From: JAJYTL01 sp046705265
GTDB lineage: Bacteria > Pseudomonadota > Alphaproteobacteria > Ferrovibrionales > Ferrovibrionaceae
Direction of reading: 5' to 3'
Assembly: GCA_046705265.1 (NCBI GenBank)
Contig: JBJKQL010000036.1
Coordinates: forward strand, 1 to 64,000
DNA length: 64,000 bases
Shown here: in pieces, positions 26,628-34,711 of the stretch
How the letters are laid out: every line of letters starts with the position of its first letter
Numbering within the stretch: the first letter of the stretch is position 1
Position numbers and translations under genes: made by a program
Notes under the pieces: generated by a model
What the model saw: only the letters and a program-made list of their open reading frames with translations
The model's database searches: none
Told to the model about the DNA's origin: nothing

Positions 26628-27468
26628 TCCTTGGGCGTAGTGAAGAGGCGTTGTGCATCGTCATGCGTCAGCGGTGCGGCCAGGCAGTCGAACCCGCCGC
26701 TTACCCTGAGCGTGGCGGCAAGCCTCCGCGTAAAGGCCAGGGCTGCGAGGGCGGCACTCGAGGCGATGGTGATCTGGGCGACGCCGAGCAGGCCGAGCGC
26801 CGCGATGTTCGGCATGCCGGCATGGGCGATGATATTGACCGGCGCTGCGACCGCGCTCACCAAGCGGCCAATTGTTTCCAGATCGGCAAGGGCGATGGGA
26901 TAAACACGATCGGTGTCGGCCGTAAGATAGGCTTTGGCCCGTTTGATCGTTTCGGCAGAACGCGCCGGCTCATCGCCGACCCGGCGCAAATATGAATCAA
27001 TCCGGGCGTTGATGACAATCGGAACGCCGACAAGTTCCGCCGCGGCCGGATCGCGGCGATCCGCGTACACTGCTCATCGAGGTCGCCGATCGGCACCTCT
27101 CGGCATGGCGTTCCATCTTCGATATTAAGGCCAATAATACCGGTCTCGATAATTTCCTTCGCGTGGTCTGCGAGCGCCGTCGGCGTTGCCCCATAGCCCG
27201 CTTCGATATCTGCGCTGATTGGGCAGCGAGCGGCGCGAACGATGCGCGCTGTCGCCGCCACGACTTCTGGCCAGGGTGCGATCTCGCCATCGGCATAACC
27301 AAGTGACCAGGCGACACCCACGCTCGTGGTCGTGATCCATGCGAATCGCGCGTCGGTGGAGGCGCGGGCACTCATGGCGTCCCAGGCATTGGGCAAGAGC
27401 AATAGCGGAGGCATCACATGGCGTGCGCGAAAAGCTTCGGCGGAGCGCGTGGTTCCCGTGGCGTACAT
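26624..27468 (-). pseudogene. Isocitrate lyase/PEP mutase-family gene with a frameshift
   Basis: The first frame starts at ATG 27468 and encodes LLLPNAWDAMSARAS, SVGVAWSLGYADGE, PISADIEAGYG and GLNIEDG, the conserved metal and phosphate-binding elements of the PEP mutase family. At about 27046 the homology passes to another frame, which continues through VPIVINARIDSYL and APVNIIAHAG to the stop at 26624. Restoring one G near GATCCGGCC would rejoin them as EQCTRIAAIRAAAAELVG, giving about 280 residues, the normal family length. It starts four bases after the GNAT pseudogene stop. The break could be real decay or a sequencing error. Confidence 0.85.
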
Positions 27469-27472
27469 CGGG

Positions 27473-27958
27473 TCAACTGCCGACCGGGGCCGAGAAGTGA
27501 ACGGCCGTCATAGCCTGGCCCTCACGGAAATAAAAACGGTGGCCCCGCGCATTGGCTAGGGCGGCGTCGAGGACGAGTGCACCGGCGCTGGCTTGCTTGG
27601 CCGTGGCAACGAGACAGCGAAGAGGCCGGCGGCCATGACCACGCGAACGCCCGCCCTCGCGGGTTACCAGATCGTCAATGTAAAGGAAGCGGCCGCGGAC
27701 CAGATTTTCGGCCAAACGCTAACCCGCACAGGCGATCGGCTGCGTGCCGTTCCAGAGCACGAGGAGGCGATAACCTTGTTGCTCCTGCCGGCGAACTTAG
27801 GACAGAAAGGTTGCGGCGTTCGGGAGATGCGGCCTGAGTTGGCGTACCACTGCGAAGCATCTGAGTATGTCGTCGTCACTCGATGCTTCGACAAGGCGGA
27901 GCTTTGCCGACGGGCTCGCGGCCGCCTTCCGAGTCTTTGAAGGCTGCGGTCCGTTCAT
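27473..27958 (-). pseudogene. GNAT acetyltransferase gene with two in-frame stop codons
   Basis: A single uninterrupted frame of 162 codons, apart from TAA at codon 54 (27799-27797) and TAG at codon 80 (27721-27719), spells a small GNAT. Recognisable parts are EASSDDDILRCFAVVRQLRPHL, then after the first stop VRRQEQQGYRLLVLWNGTQPIACAG, and after the second RFLYIDDLVTREGGRSRGHGRR (acetyl-CoA loop) and ANARGHRFYFREG. ATG 27958 overlaps the stop of the upstream decarboxylase-like gene as ATGA. The stops replace what look like Gln and Tyr codons. Confidence 0.85.
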
Positions 27959-28413
27959 GGGATTTTCGCAGCTTCGGTGTTCGGAAGCCGGCGGAACGCG
28001 ACGCTGAGCCGGTTCCAGCCGTTGATTGTGACTATGGCGAAGGAGAGATCCACGATTTCCTTGTCGCTGAAATGGCGGCGCACCCGGTCATAGACTTCGT
28101 CAGACACCCGGGTCTCGGAGACGAGGGTCAGGGATTCGGTCCAGGCCAATGCTGCTTGTTCGCGCGGCGTGAAGATCGGCGCTTCATGCCAGGCGCTCAA
28201 GAGGTGCATGCGTTCGTCGGTTTCGCCCAAAGCCCGCGCCTCGCGCACGTGAAGAGCAATGCAGTAGGCACAGCCGTTGATCTGGGAGGCGCGGAGTTTC
28301 ACGAGTTCGAGAAGGCGCGGCTCAAGACCACTGCCGGTCACGTATTTTTGTAGCCCGGACATGGCCCGATATCCCTCTGGCGCGATTTCATAGGGGTTCA
28401 TGCGACTTTCCAT
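27955..28413 (-). CDS. Carboxymuconolactone decarboxylase / AhpD-like protein
   Basis: A 152-residue all-helical protein with the AhpD-type motif CAYCIALHVREAR, in which the CxxC pair and following His form a redox-active centre. Family members are alkylhydroperoxidase-like enzymes or true carboxymuconolactone decarboxylases; the CxxC favours the first. The start may be ATG 28413 or ATG 28401. Its stop overlaps the start of the GNAT pseudogene, and a MocR regulator is divergent, so it heads a three-gene operon whose other two members are broken. Confidence 0.88.
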   Translation of the reverse strand: MESRMNPYEIAPEGYRAMSGLQKYVTGSGLEPRLLELVKLRASQINGCAYCIALHVREARALGETDERMHLLSAWHEAPIFTPREQAALAWTESLTLVSETRVSDEVYDRVRRHFSDKEIVDLSFAIVTINGWNRLSVAFRRLPNTEAAKIP

Positions 28414-28542
28414 GACCGATCTCCACGTTGGCTTGTGGCCGCGCAGGCTCGCCGCCGAATGCGGGGCTTGCCGATCACGGGCTGAGCATGGTCTTGTTAT
28501 AGGATAGATAAAAGATCCAAGATTGCGTCAAATGAATGTACC

Positions 28543-30072
28543 ATGATCATGCTGCCCAGTGCCGTGCCATTTCACTTTACAATCGATGCCAGCGCATCGA
28601 CGCCAATCTATCGCCAAATTTATGAGCGCATCCGGATGGCGATCCTGGTTGGCCATCTACCGCCCGGTGCCCGGTTGCCGTCGTGGGTTGGCCTTGCGAG
28701 CGAGCTCGGGGTGGCTCGTGGCACGATCAAGGCAGCCTATGACTGGCTCGCCGGCGAGGGCTATATCATCGGGCACGGCCAGGCCGGAACGACTGTGAAT
28801 CCAGAGCTCGCTCGGGCGCTCGGGCAGGAGAGCCGAAAAGCCCCGAGCGCACAGCTGCGTCAAGGGGCAAGGCGCTCGGTGACTGGCGCAATCAAGGGAA
28901 AGATGGAGCCGCCGCAACACAGCGTGGGCGATGAGGCTTCGCCTTTCCTTCTTGGCATGCATCCCGTGCCGTTTCAGGCCGGTGTGCCGGCGCTTGATGC
29001 CTTTCCTCGTGCACTCTGGTCACGGCTCATGGCGCACGCCGCACGCGAGATGAAGGTGCAGGACATGGTTTACCTGAATCCCGCTGGCCATGCCGCGCTC
29101 CGCGAGATGCTCGCCCGTTATCTCATGATCGCGCGCGGCATCGCGGCGGTGCCAGAACAGATCTTTGTCACAGCGGGCTTTACCGGCGCGCTCGATGTCA
29201 TCGCCCGCGCGCTCATGCGTTCTGGCGACGCCGTGTGGCTTGAAGATCCGGGCTATCCGCGGGCGCGCGAAGCTCTGCGGCTTGCCGGTGCCCGTATCGT
29301 CCCAGTGCCGGTGGATGAGGAGGGGATCGTGGTCGTGCGCGGTGCCACGCTTTGCCCCGGCGCTCGTTTTGCCGTGGTCACGCCGTCGCATCAATCGCCG
29401 CTCGGCATGCCGCTCTCACTGCCCCGTAGAATTGAGCTTCTGGAATGGGCGGCGAATGCCGGAAGCTGGATCATCGAAGACGATTATTACGGCGAGTTCC
29501 GCTTTGGCGGGCGACCGGTGCCGGCGCTGAAAAGTCTCGATCGCGCGGACAGGACGATCTATGTCGGCACGTTTTCAAAGGTGATGATGCCGGGGTTACG
29601 GCTCGGCTATGCGGTGGTGCCGCCGACATTGGTGCCATGTTTCGAGAAAGTCGTCACCTTACTTGCACCGAGCCAGTCGTTCGCCGCGCAGGCAGCGCTT
29701 GCCGAATTCATCGCGCGCGGCTATTTCGGACGCCATATCCGGAAGATGCGAAGGCTGTATGCCGAGCGGCGCGCGGCCTTGGCTGATGCGCTCGATAACG
29801 TCTTTGGTGATCGCATTGCGCTCAGTCTCGAAAAAAGTGGCATGCACCTTATTGCTCATCTGCCACGTGGCACCAATGATCGTGAAATCGCGGCGCGGGC
29901 AGCTGCCGCCGGGCTTGGGCCGACGGCGCTTTCGCCCTGGCTGATCGAAGCCGATCGTGCTCCAGGGCTTATTCTTGGTTTCGCCAATATCGCGGCATCT
30001 GAGGCGGCAGCCCGGGTGAAACGGCTCGAGCGGATCGCACGCCCCTTGCTGTTAGCGGAGGCTCGGCCGTGA
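28543..30072 (+). CDS. MocR/PdxR-family transcriptional regulator
   Basis: A 509-residue fusion of a GntR winged helix (about 12-80, PIYRQIYERIRMAILVGHLPPGARLPS and LGVARGTIKAAYDWLAGEGY) to a class I aminotransferase-like domain. That domain keeps the PLP features SPLGMPLSL, IEDDYYGEFRF and the Lys in YVGTFSKVMMPGLRLGY. Members sense PLP or an amino acid adduct and often regulate the neighbouring divergent genes, here the AhpD-like/GNAT/PEP-mutase operon. The 129-bp gap between them should contain the operator; I could not identify a convincing one. Confidence 0.92.
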   Translation: MIMLPSAVPFHFTIDASASTPIYRQIYERIRMAILVGHLPPGARLPSWVGLASELGVARGTIKAAYDWLAGEGYIIGHGQAGTTVNPELARALGQESRKAPSAQLRQGARRSVTGAIKGKMEPPQHSVGDEASPFLLGMHPVPFQAGVPALDAFPRALWSRLMAHAAREMKVQDMVYLNPAGHAALREMLARYLMIARGIAAVPEQIFVTAGFTGALDVIARALMRSGDAVWLEDPGYPRAREALRLAGARIVPVPVDEEGIVVVRGATLCPGARFAVVTPSHQSPLGMPLSLPRRIELLEWAANAGSWIIEDDYYGEFRFGGRPVPALKSLDRADRTIYVGTFSKVMMPGLRLGYAVVPPTLVPCFEKVVTLLAPSQSFAAQAALAEFIARGYFGRHIRKMRRLYAERRAALADALDNVFGDRIALSLEKSGMHLIAHLPRGTNDREIAARAAAAGLGPTALSPWLIEADRAPGLILGFANIAASEAAARVKRLERIARPLLLAEARP

Positions 30073-30086
30073 GCCGCAGGCCCGGG

Positions 30087-31340
30087 TCAGGCCGGGCGCA
30101 CCAGGACGTGATGCTTCTTTCCCGCGGAAAGCTTGATCACGCCTTCCGAGTTGAGATCACAGAGCGTCACGGCATAGGTCTCGTTGCCCTCTGGCAGGTC
30201 GTTGACGCGGATGCCGCCACCGCGGATCAGCCGGCGTGCTGCACCGTTGCTCGGCGCGATGCCTGCTTCCACAATCAGCTCGAACAGCGCAATGCCGGCG
30301 GCAAGCCGCGCTTTCGCCGCTGTGATCGCGGGCAGCGCCTCGCCGGCACCGCCCTCATCGAAGGTGCGGTGCGCTGTTTCCGCGGCGGCTGCGGCCTTTT
30401 CCGCCCCATGGCAGAGCGCGGTCGCGGCATTGGCGAGAATCTTCTTCGCCTCGTTGATCTCGGCGCCCTCAAGCACCTCGAGGCGGCGGATTTCGTCGAG
30501 CGAAAGATCGGTGAACAGCCGCAAGAACCGGCCGACGTCGGCATCTTCCGTGTTGCGCCAGAACTGCCAGTAGTCGTAGGGCGAGACGCGATCGGCGTCG
30601 AGCCACACGGCACCTTTCTCCGTCTTGCCCATCTTGGCGCCCGAGGCGGTGGTGATCAGCGGCGTAGTGAGGCCAAAGAGCTGGCGGTCGTCAACGCGGC
30701 GGCCAAGCTCGACTCCATTTACGATATTGCCCCATTGATCGGAGCCGCCGAGCTGCAACGTGCAGCCCGTACGTCGGCTGAGTTCGAGGAAATCGTATGC
30801 CTGCAGGATCATATAGTTAAATTCGAGAAAGGAGAGTGGCTGTTCGCGGTCGAGCCTCAGCTTGACGCTGTCGAAGGAAAGCATGCGGTTGACCGAAAAA
30901 TGCCGTCCGTAATCGCGCAAAAACGAAATATAGTGAAGCTGGTCCAGCCAATCGGCGTTGTTGGCGAGTGCGCCGTCGTTCGGACCGGAGCCAACGCGGA
31001 GGAAACGTTCGAAAACGCGAGTGATGCCGGCCATGTTGGCGGCGATCTCCCGCTCCGAGAGGAGTTTGCGCTGTTCGTCCTTGCCCGAGGGATCCCCGAC
31101 CTTGGTGGTGCCGCCGCCGAGGAGGACGATCGGCCGGTGACCGGTCTTTTGCAAAAGACGAAGCGCCATGATCGAGACCAGATTCCCAACATGGAGACTC
31201 GATGCCGTGCAGTCGAAGCCGACATACGCGGTGATGCGACTTTTTTCCGCCGCGGCGTCAAGCGCCTCGATATCGGTGCACTGGTGGAGAAACCCGCGCG
31301 CGACAAAGGTGCGCAGGAATTCGGAGCGGAGATCAAGCAT
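30087..31340 (-). CDS. tyrS: Tyrosyl-tRNA synthetase
   Basis: Charges tRNA-Tyr with tyrosine. The 417-residue protein has the class I HIGH-type motif as HVGN (SLHVGNLVSIM), LLGGGTTKVGDPSGK, the Tyr-binding QAYDFLEL region, QLGGSDQWGNI and the KMSKS-type loop as AKMGKTEKG. A C-terminal S4 RNA-binding domain (ARRLIRGGGIRVND) completes it. The start ATG 31340 (MLDLRSEFL) is chosen because upstream in-frame sequence to 31508 overlaps anmK and has no family match. Confidence 0.96.
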   Translation of the reverse strand: MLDLRSEFLRTFVARGFLHQCTDIEALDAAAEKSRITAYVGFDCTASSLHVGNLVSIMALRLLQKTGHRPIVLLGGGTTKVGDPSGKDEQRKLLSEREIAANMAGITRVFERFLRVGSGPNDGALANNADWLDQLHYISFLRDYGRHFSVNRMLSFDSVKLRLDREQPLSFLEFNYMILQAYDFLELSRRTGCTLQLGGSDQWGNIVNGVELGRRVDDRQLFGLTTPLITTASGAKMGKTEKGAVWLDADRVSPYDYWQFWRNTEDADVGRFLRLFTDLSLDEIRRLEVLEGAEINEAKKILANAATALCHGAEKAAAAAETAHRTFDEGGAGEALPAITAAKARLAAGIALFELIVEAGIAPSNGAARRLIRGGGIRVNDLPEGNETYAVTLCDLNSEGVIKLSAGKKHHVLVRPA

Positions 31341-31412
31341 CAGCGGACGCGTATGGTTTTGATCGGGCGGCTGGTGTAGCACACTCGCAACGGACCGGAA
31401 AGGGAAAGGCGC

Positions 31413-32483
31413 ATGCATCGTTGGGCACTGGGATTGATGAGCGGGACGTCTCTGGATGGCGTCGATGCCGCGCTCATCCTGACCGACGGCCGAACGGTTG
31501 GTCGGCACGGACCCTGGTTGACTCTACCCTATCCGCGGCGGCTGCGTGAAGGACTCCGTGCCGCCCTCAAGGACCGCGGCGATACAGGGGGCCTGGAGAA
31601 ACGGATGACAGAGTTTCATGCCGTGGCGGCACGGCGACTGTTGCATCTCGCGGGCATGGCGGCGCGTGATCTCGCGGTGGTCGGCTTTCACGGCCACACC
31701 ATTTGGCACCGACCTGCGGAGGGACGCACGTGGCAGATCGGCGATGGCCCGCTGCTCGCCCGGCTTGCCGGTGTTCCCGTCGTTTACGATTTTCGCAGCG
31801 CTGATGTGGCGGCAGGCGGGCAAGGGGCGCCCTTGGTTCCGCTTTACCATGCGGCGCGCGCGGCGGCGATGCCGAAGCCGCTTGCGGTCCTCAACCTTGG
31901 CGGCGTCGCCAATCTCACCTGGATCGGCGAACACGACGCGCTCCTTGCCTTTGATACCGGGCCGGGGAACGCATTGGTGGATGATTGGCTTCTCCGTACG
32001 AAGGGGCAGCGAATGGACCAAGGGGGTCAGCTCGCGGCCATGGGCAAAGCGGACGAGGCTACGCTCCGCGTGATGCTGAGCCATCCCTATTTCGCAGCAA
32101 CACCCCCGAAGTCTCTCGACCGCGGCGATTTCACCTTGGCACCGGTCGCGGCTCTCGCGCCGGCCGATGGTGCTGCGACGTTGAGTGAATTCACCGCGCG
32201 TGCCGTCAAGGCTGGGCTTGCGCACCTCCCCGCAGTGCCGACGAGCTTTCTGGTCGCCGGCGGCGGACGGCACAATCTTACGATCATGGCGGCGCTGAAG
32301 CGCCATTTGCCGGCACCGGTGGTCGCGGTCGAGGCCGCTGGTTGGCACGGCGACGCACTAGAGGCCGAGGCCTTTGCCTTTCTCGCGGTGCGGGCACTCG
32401 AGGGTTTACCTCTCAGCTTGCCGACCACGACGGGCGTGCCGCACCCCATGCCGGGAGGCCGCATCGCGCATCCTGCGGCCTAA
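31413..32483 (+). CDS. anmK: Anhydro-N-acetylmuramic acid kinase
   Basis: Phosphorylates and opens 1,6-anhydroMurNAc in peptidoglycan recycling, giving MurNAc 6-phosphate. The 356-residue protein opens with GLMSGTSLDGVDAAL, the phosphate-binding signature. It continues with VVGFHGHTIWHRP, TWQIGDGPLLARL, VYDFRSADVAAGGQGAPLVP and LNLGGVANLTW, ending with LVAGGGRHN. It diverges from tyrS with a 72-bp gap; the tyrS-anmK pairing is common in alphaproteobacteria. No murQ is present in the window. Confidence 0.96.
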   Translation: MHRWALGLMSGTSLDGVDAALILTDGRTVGRHGPWLTLPYPRRLREGLRAALKDRGDTGGLEKRMTEFHAVAARRLLHLAGMAARDLAVVGFHGHTIWHRPAEGRTWQIGDGPLLARLAGVPVVYDFRSADVAAGGQGAPLVPLYHAARAAAMPKPLAVLNLGGVANLTWIGEHDALLAFDTGPGNALVDDWLLRTKGQRMDQGGQLAAMGKADEATLRVMLSHPYFAATPPKSLDRGDFTLAPVAALAPADGAATLSEFTARAVKAGLAHLPAVPTSFLVAGGGRHNLTIMAALKRHLPAPVVAVEAAGWHGDALEAEAFAFLAVRALEGLPLSLPTTTGVPHPMPGGRIAHPAA

Positions 32484-32506
32484 TGTTCTCTCGCTCCGCC
32501 GTGTAG

Positions 32507-33163
32507 CTATTCCTTTCCGGCAGAGCGCTGGAGGGAACGGAGGATGTATCTTTCGACCAGGTCGCTCAGGTGGTCGAGTTCGTCGGTGAAGAAATGGCTG
32601 GCCCCCGGGATAGTCTTGTACTCGATTTGGATGTCGCGTTGCTTCGAGAGCCGGGTCACGAGCTTCGCGACTTCGGGCTCCGGCACAAGCTCGTCGGCCG
32701 TGCCCTGTAAAATCAGGCCCGATGCGGGACAGGGCGCCAGGAACGAGAAATCGTAGACATTGGCTGGCGGCGCCACGGAGATGAAGCCGGAAATCTCCGG
32801 CCGGCGCATCAGAAGCTGCATGGCGATCCAGGCCCCGAACGAAAATCCTGCGATCCAGCAGGCCGAGGCGTTCGGATTGTAGGTTTGCATCCAATCCATC
32901 GCGGCGGCGGCATCCGAAAGCTCGCCCTGACCGTTGTCAAAGGTGCCTTGACTACGGCCAACGCCACGAAAGTTGAAGCGCAGCACGGAAAAATCCTGCC
33001 GTGCAAAGGCGTGGAACAGATTGTACACGACCTTGTTGTTCATCGTCCCGCCATACTGCGGGTTGGGGTGGAGAATAAGAGCAATTGGCGGATTAGCGCC
33101 CTTGCCGTGCTGGTAGCGGCCCTCAAGCCGTCCTTCTGGTCCAGTGAAAATTACGTCCGGCAT
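32507..33163 (-). CDS. Alpha/beta hydrolase of unknown substrate
   Basis: A 218-residue cytoplasmic hydrolase of the COG2945 type. It has the HPNPQYGGTMNN oxyanion region, LRFNFRGVGRSQG, the nucleophile elbow GFSFGAW with Ser, an Asp in QGTADELVP and the catalytic His in PGASHFF. No lid domain is seen. It diverges from the cysE-isc operon, with which it may share a promoter region. No substrate can be assigned. Confidence 0.85.
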   Translation of the reverse strand: MPDVIFTGPEGRLEGRYQHGKGANPPIALILHPNPQYGGTMNNKVVYNLFHAFARQDFSVLRFNFRGVGRSQGTFDNGQGELSDAAAAMDWMQTYNPNASACWIAGFSFGAWIAMQLLMRRPEISGFISVAPPANVYDFSFLAPCPASGLILQGTADELVPEPEVAKLVTRLSKQRDIQIEYKTIPGASHFFTDELDHLSDLVERYILRSLQRSAGKE

Positions 33164-33292
33164 GGCAGAGCGGGATCAATGCGTGTGGAGCAAGCGGTGG
33201 CGATATGCAGTCCTAATCTGGGCGGAAGATAGCATGCGCGCTGTGGGTGAATTTATCAAGAGGAATGCTCCTTAAGGTTGAATATAAAACTG

Positions 33293-33320
33293 AACATAAA
33301 TTCTTGACTATATAGGTCAA
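33293..33320 (-). promoter_or_regulatory. Possible promoter for the alpha/beta hydrolase, sharing the isc palindrome
   Basis: On the minus strand TTGACC (33320-33315), 16 bases, then TATGTT (33298-33293). Its -35 box is the other arm of the palindrome used by the plus-strand promoter. Confidence 0.4.
33304..33320. promoter_or_regulatory. Palindrome resembling a type 1 IscR operator
   Basis: TTGACTATATAGGTCAA is palindromic apart from one pair. Its 13-base core matches the E. coli type 1 IscR consensus (GACT-RWWWY-AGTC) at 11 positions by my count. It overlaps the -35 boxes of both candidate promoters, which suits repression by holo-IscR. iscR is the second gene downstream. Confidence 0.55.
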
Positions 33321-33331
33321 CAATCTATCTT
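33304..33331 (+). promoter_or_regulatory. Likely promoter of the cysE-isc operon
   Basis: TTGACT at 33304-33309 and TATCTT at 33326-33331 with a 16-base spacer. The start would fall near 33338, about 75 nt before cysE. The -35 box lies inside a palindrome resembling an IscR site. Confidence 0.6.
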
Positions 33332-33413
33332 CCAGGGCGGCGGCGGTACCGGGATTGGCAACCCGGGCGCAAGGCCGAAGCCTTAATCCGAATATTGCAT
33401 CTTGGAAACAGAG

Positions 33414-34175
33414 ATGTTCAAGCGCCTAAATGAAGATATTGATGCCGTCATCGAGCGAGATCCTGCAGCGCGCTCGCGGTTTGAAGTCGCGCTTTGTTAT
33501 CCCAGCGTTCATGTACTCGTCTTCTATCGTTTGGCGCACGGTCTGCGAAAACGTGGATTCCGCACCCTTGCGCGCTGGTTGTCGCAGGTAGCGCGGTTTC
33601 TGACGGGCATTGAGATTCATCCGGGCGCTAAAATTGGTCGCCGCTTGTTTATCGATCACGGCATGGGTGTGGTGATCGGTGAGACCGCCGAAATCGGTGA
33701 CAACGTTACGCTTTATCACGGCGTTACCTTGGGTGGGACGATGCCGGCGGTGAATTCCGGCGCCCAAGCCAATACCAAGCGGCACCCCACTTTGGGGGAC
33801 GATGTCATTGTCGGCTCGGGTGCGCAGATTTTGGGGCCGATTACGGTTGCGCGTGGTGCTCGAGTCGGCGCTAACGCGGTGGTCGTGCGCGATGTGCCGG
33901 AGGGCGCTACTGTGGTCGGCATTCCGGCCAGAGTGGCGGGGCGTCCGGCGGCCAATGCAGCGTGCGATTTCATGCCATACGGGTTGAGCGACGAAATCAG
34001 CGATCCGGTTGCACGGGCGCTCGATGGCCTGGGCCTGGAATTGCGTCGTCTCACGGCGCGTGTCGGTGAGATCGAGCAGGAACTGGCGACGGCGCCTGAC
34101 AGCGAGGCATCCTCGGAAATGGGTTTCGACGATCCCGCCGTCCAGACACCGATTCGCCGCGAAGGAATTCGCTAA
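33414..34175 (+). CDS. cysE: Serine O-acetyltransferase
   Basis: Makes O-acetylserine, the committed step of cysteine synthesis. The 253-residue protein is the short-N-terminus form. After an N-terminal helical domain it has the left-handed beta-helix of hexapeptide repeats: IHPGAKIGRRLFIDHGMGVVIGETAEIGDNVTLYHGVTLGG, containing the catalytic His, and VGSGAQILGPITVARGARVGANAVV. ATG 33414 is preferred over an in-frame TTG at 33402. It leads an operon with iscR and the ISC genes, which couples cysteine supply to the desulfurases that consume it. Confidence 0.94.
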   Translation: MFKRLNEDIDAVIERDPAARSRFEVALCYPSVHVLVFYRLAHGLRKRGFRTLARWLSQVARFLTGIEIHPGAKIGRRLFIDHGMGVVIGETAEIGDNVTLYHGVTLGGTMPAVNSGAQANTKRHPTLGDDVIVGSGAQILGPITVARGARVGANAVVVRDVPEGATVVGIPARVAGRPAANAACDFMPYGLSDEISDPVARALDGLGLELRRLTARVGEIEQELATAPDSEASSEMGFDDPAVQTPIRREGIR

Positions 34176-34191
34176 CACGAGGAATGGAACC

Positions 34192-34680
34192 GTGAGGCTT
34201 TCCACACGAGGACGCTACGCCGTTACGGCCATGGCCGATCTTGCAGCCCATTGTTGCGGCCGACCGGTAACGCTCGCGGAAATTGCCGATCGTCAGGCGA
34301 TTTCCCTATCGTATCTTGAGCAGTTATTCGGCAAGCTCCGGCGTTCTGGTCTTGTGCGAAGTTGCCGCGGCCCCGGCGGCGGCTACACGCTTGGCCGCGC
34401 GCCGCACGAAGCCTCAATCGCCGATATCGTGCTTGCCGTGGACGAGCCTATCCGGGCTACTGGCTGCGAGCCCGGTGGCACACGCGCGTGCAATGGCGCC
34501 TCGGTCCGTTGCATCACGCACGATCTTTGGGAAGAGCTGGGCAATCAGATTCAGCTTTATCTTAGTTCCGTGACGCTCGCCGACGTGGTCGCGCGTCGAG
34601 TGCCGGGTGCGCATGGAACGCCGGTCGGGGGGCGGGCGGTCGATAAGTTGGCCGAGGATCGGGCATCCCTCTCGGCTTGA
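34192..34680 (+). CDS. iscR: Rrf2-family iron-sulfur regulator IscR
   Basis: A 162-residue winged-helix regulator that binds a [2Fe-2S] cluster and adjusts the ISC operon. The N-terminus STRGRYAVTAMADLA and the recognition region SYLEQLFGKLRRSGLVRSCRGPGGGYTLGR are typical. Three cysteines and the His ligand lie in GCEPGGTRACNGASVRCITHDLW. The spacing is C-x7-C-x6-C, wider than the C-x5-C-x5-C of E. coli IscR. GTG 34192 is chosen, with a GAGGA site 9 bases upstream; a longer frame into cysE is a shadow. Likely autoregulates through the palindrome at 33304. Confidence 0.93.
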   Translation: MRLSTRGRYAVTAMADLAAHCCGRPVTLAEIADRQAISLSYLEQLFGKLRRSGLVRSCRGPGGGYTLGRAPHEASIADIVLAVDEPIRATGCEPGGTRACNGASVRCITHDLWEELGNQIQLYLSSVTLADVVARRVPGAHGTPVGGRAVDKLAEDRASLSA

Positions 34681-34711
34681 ATAGAAGGTTTTAAGTCTGG
34701 ACGTAACAAGC

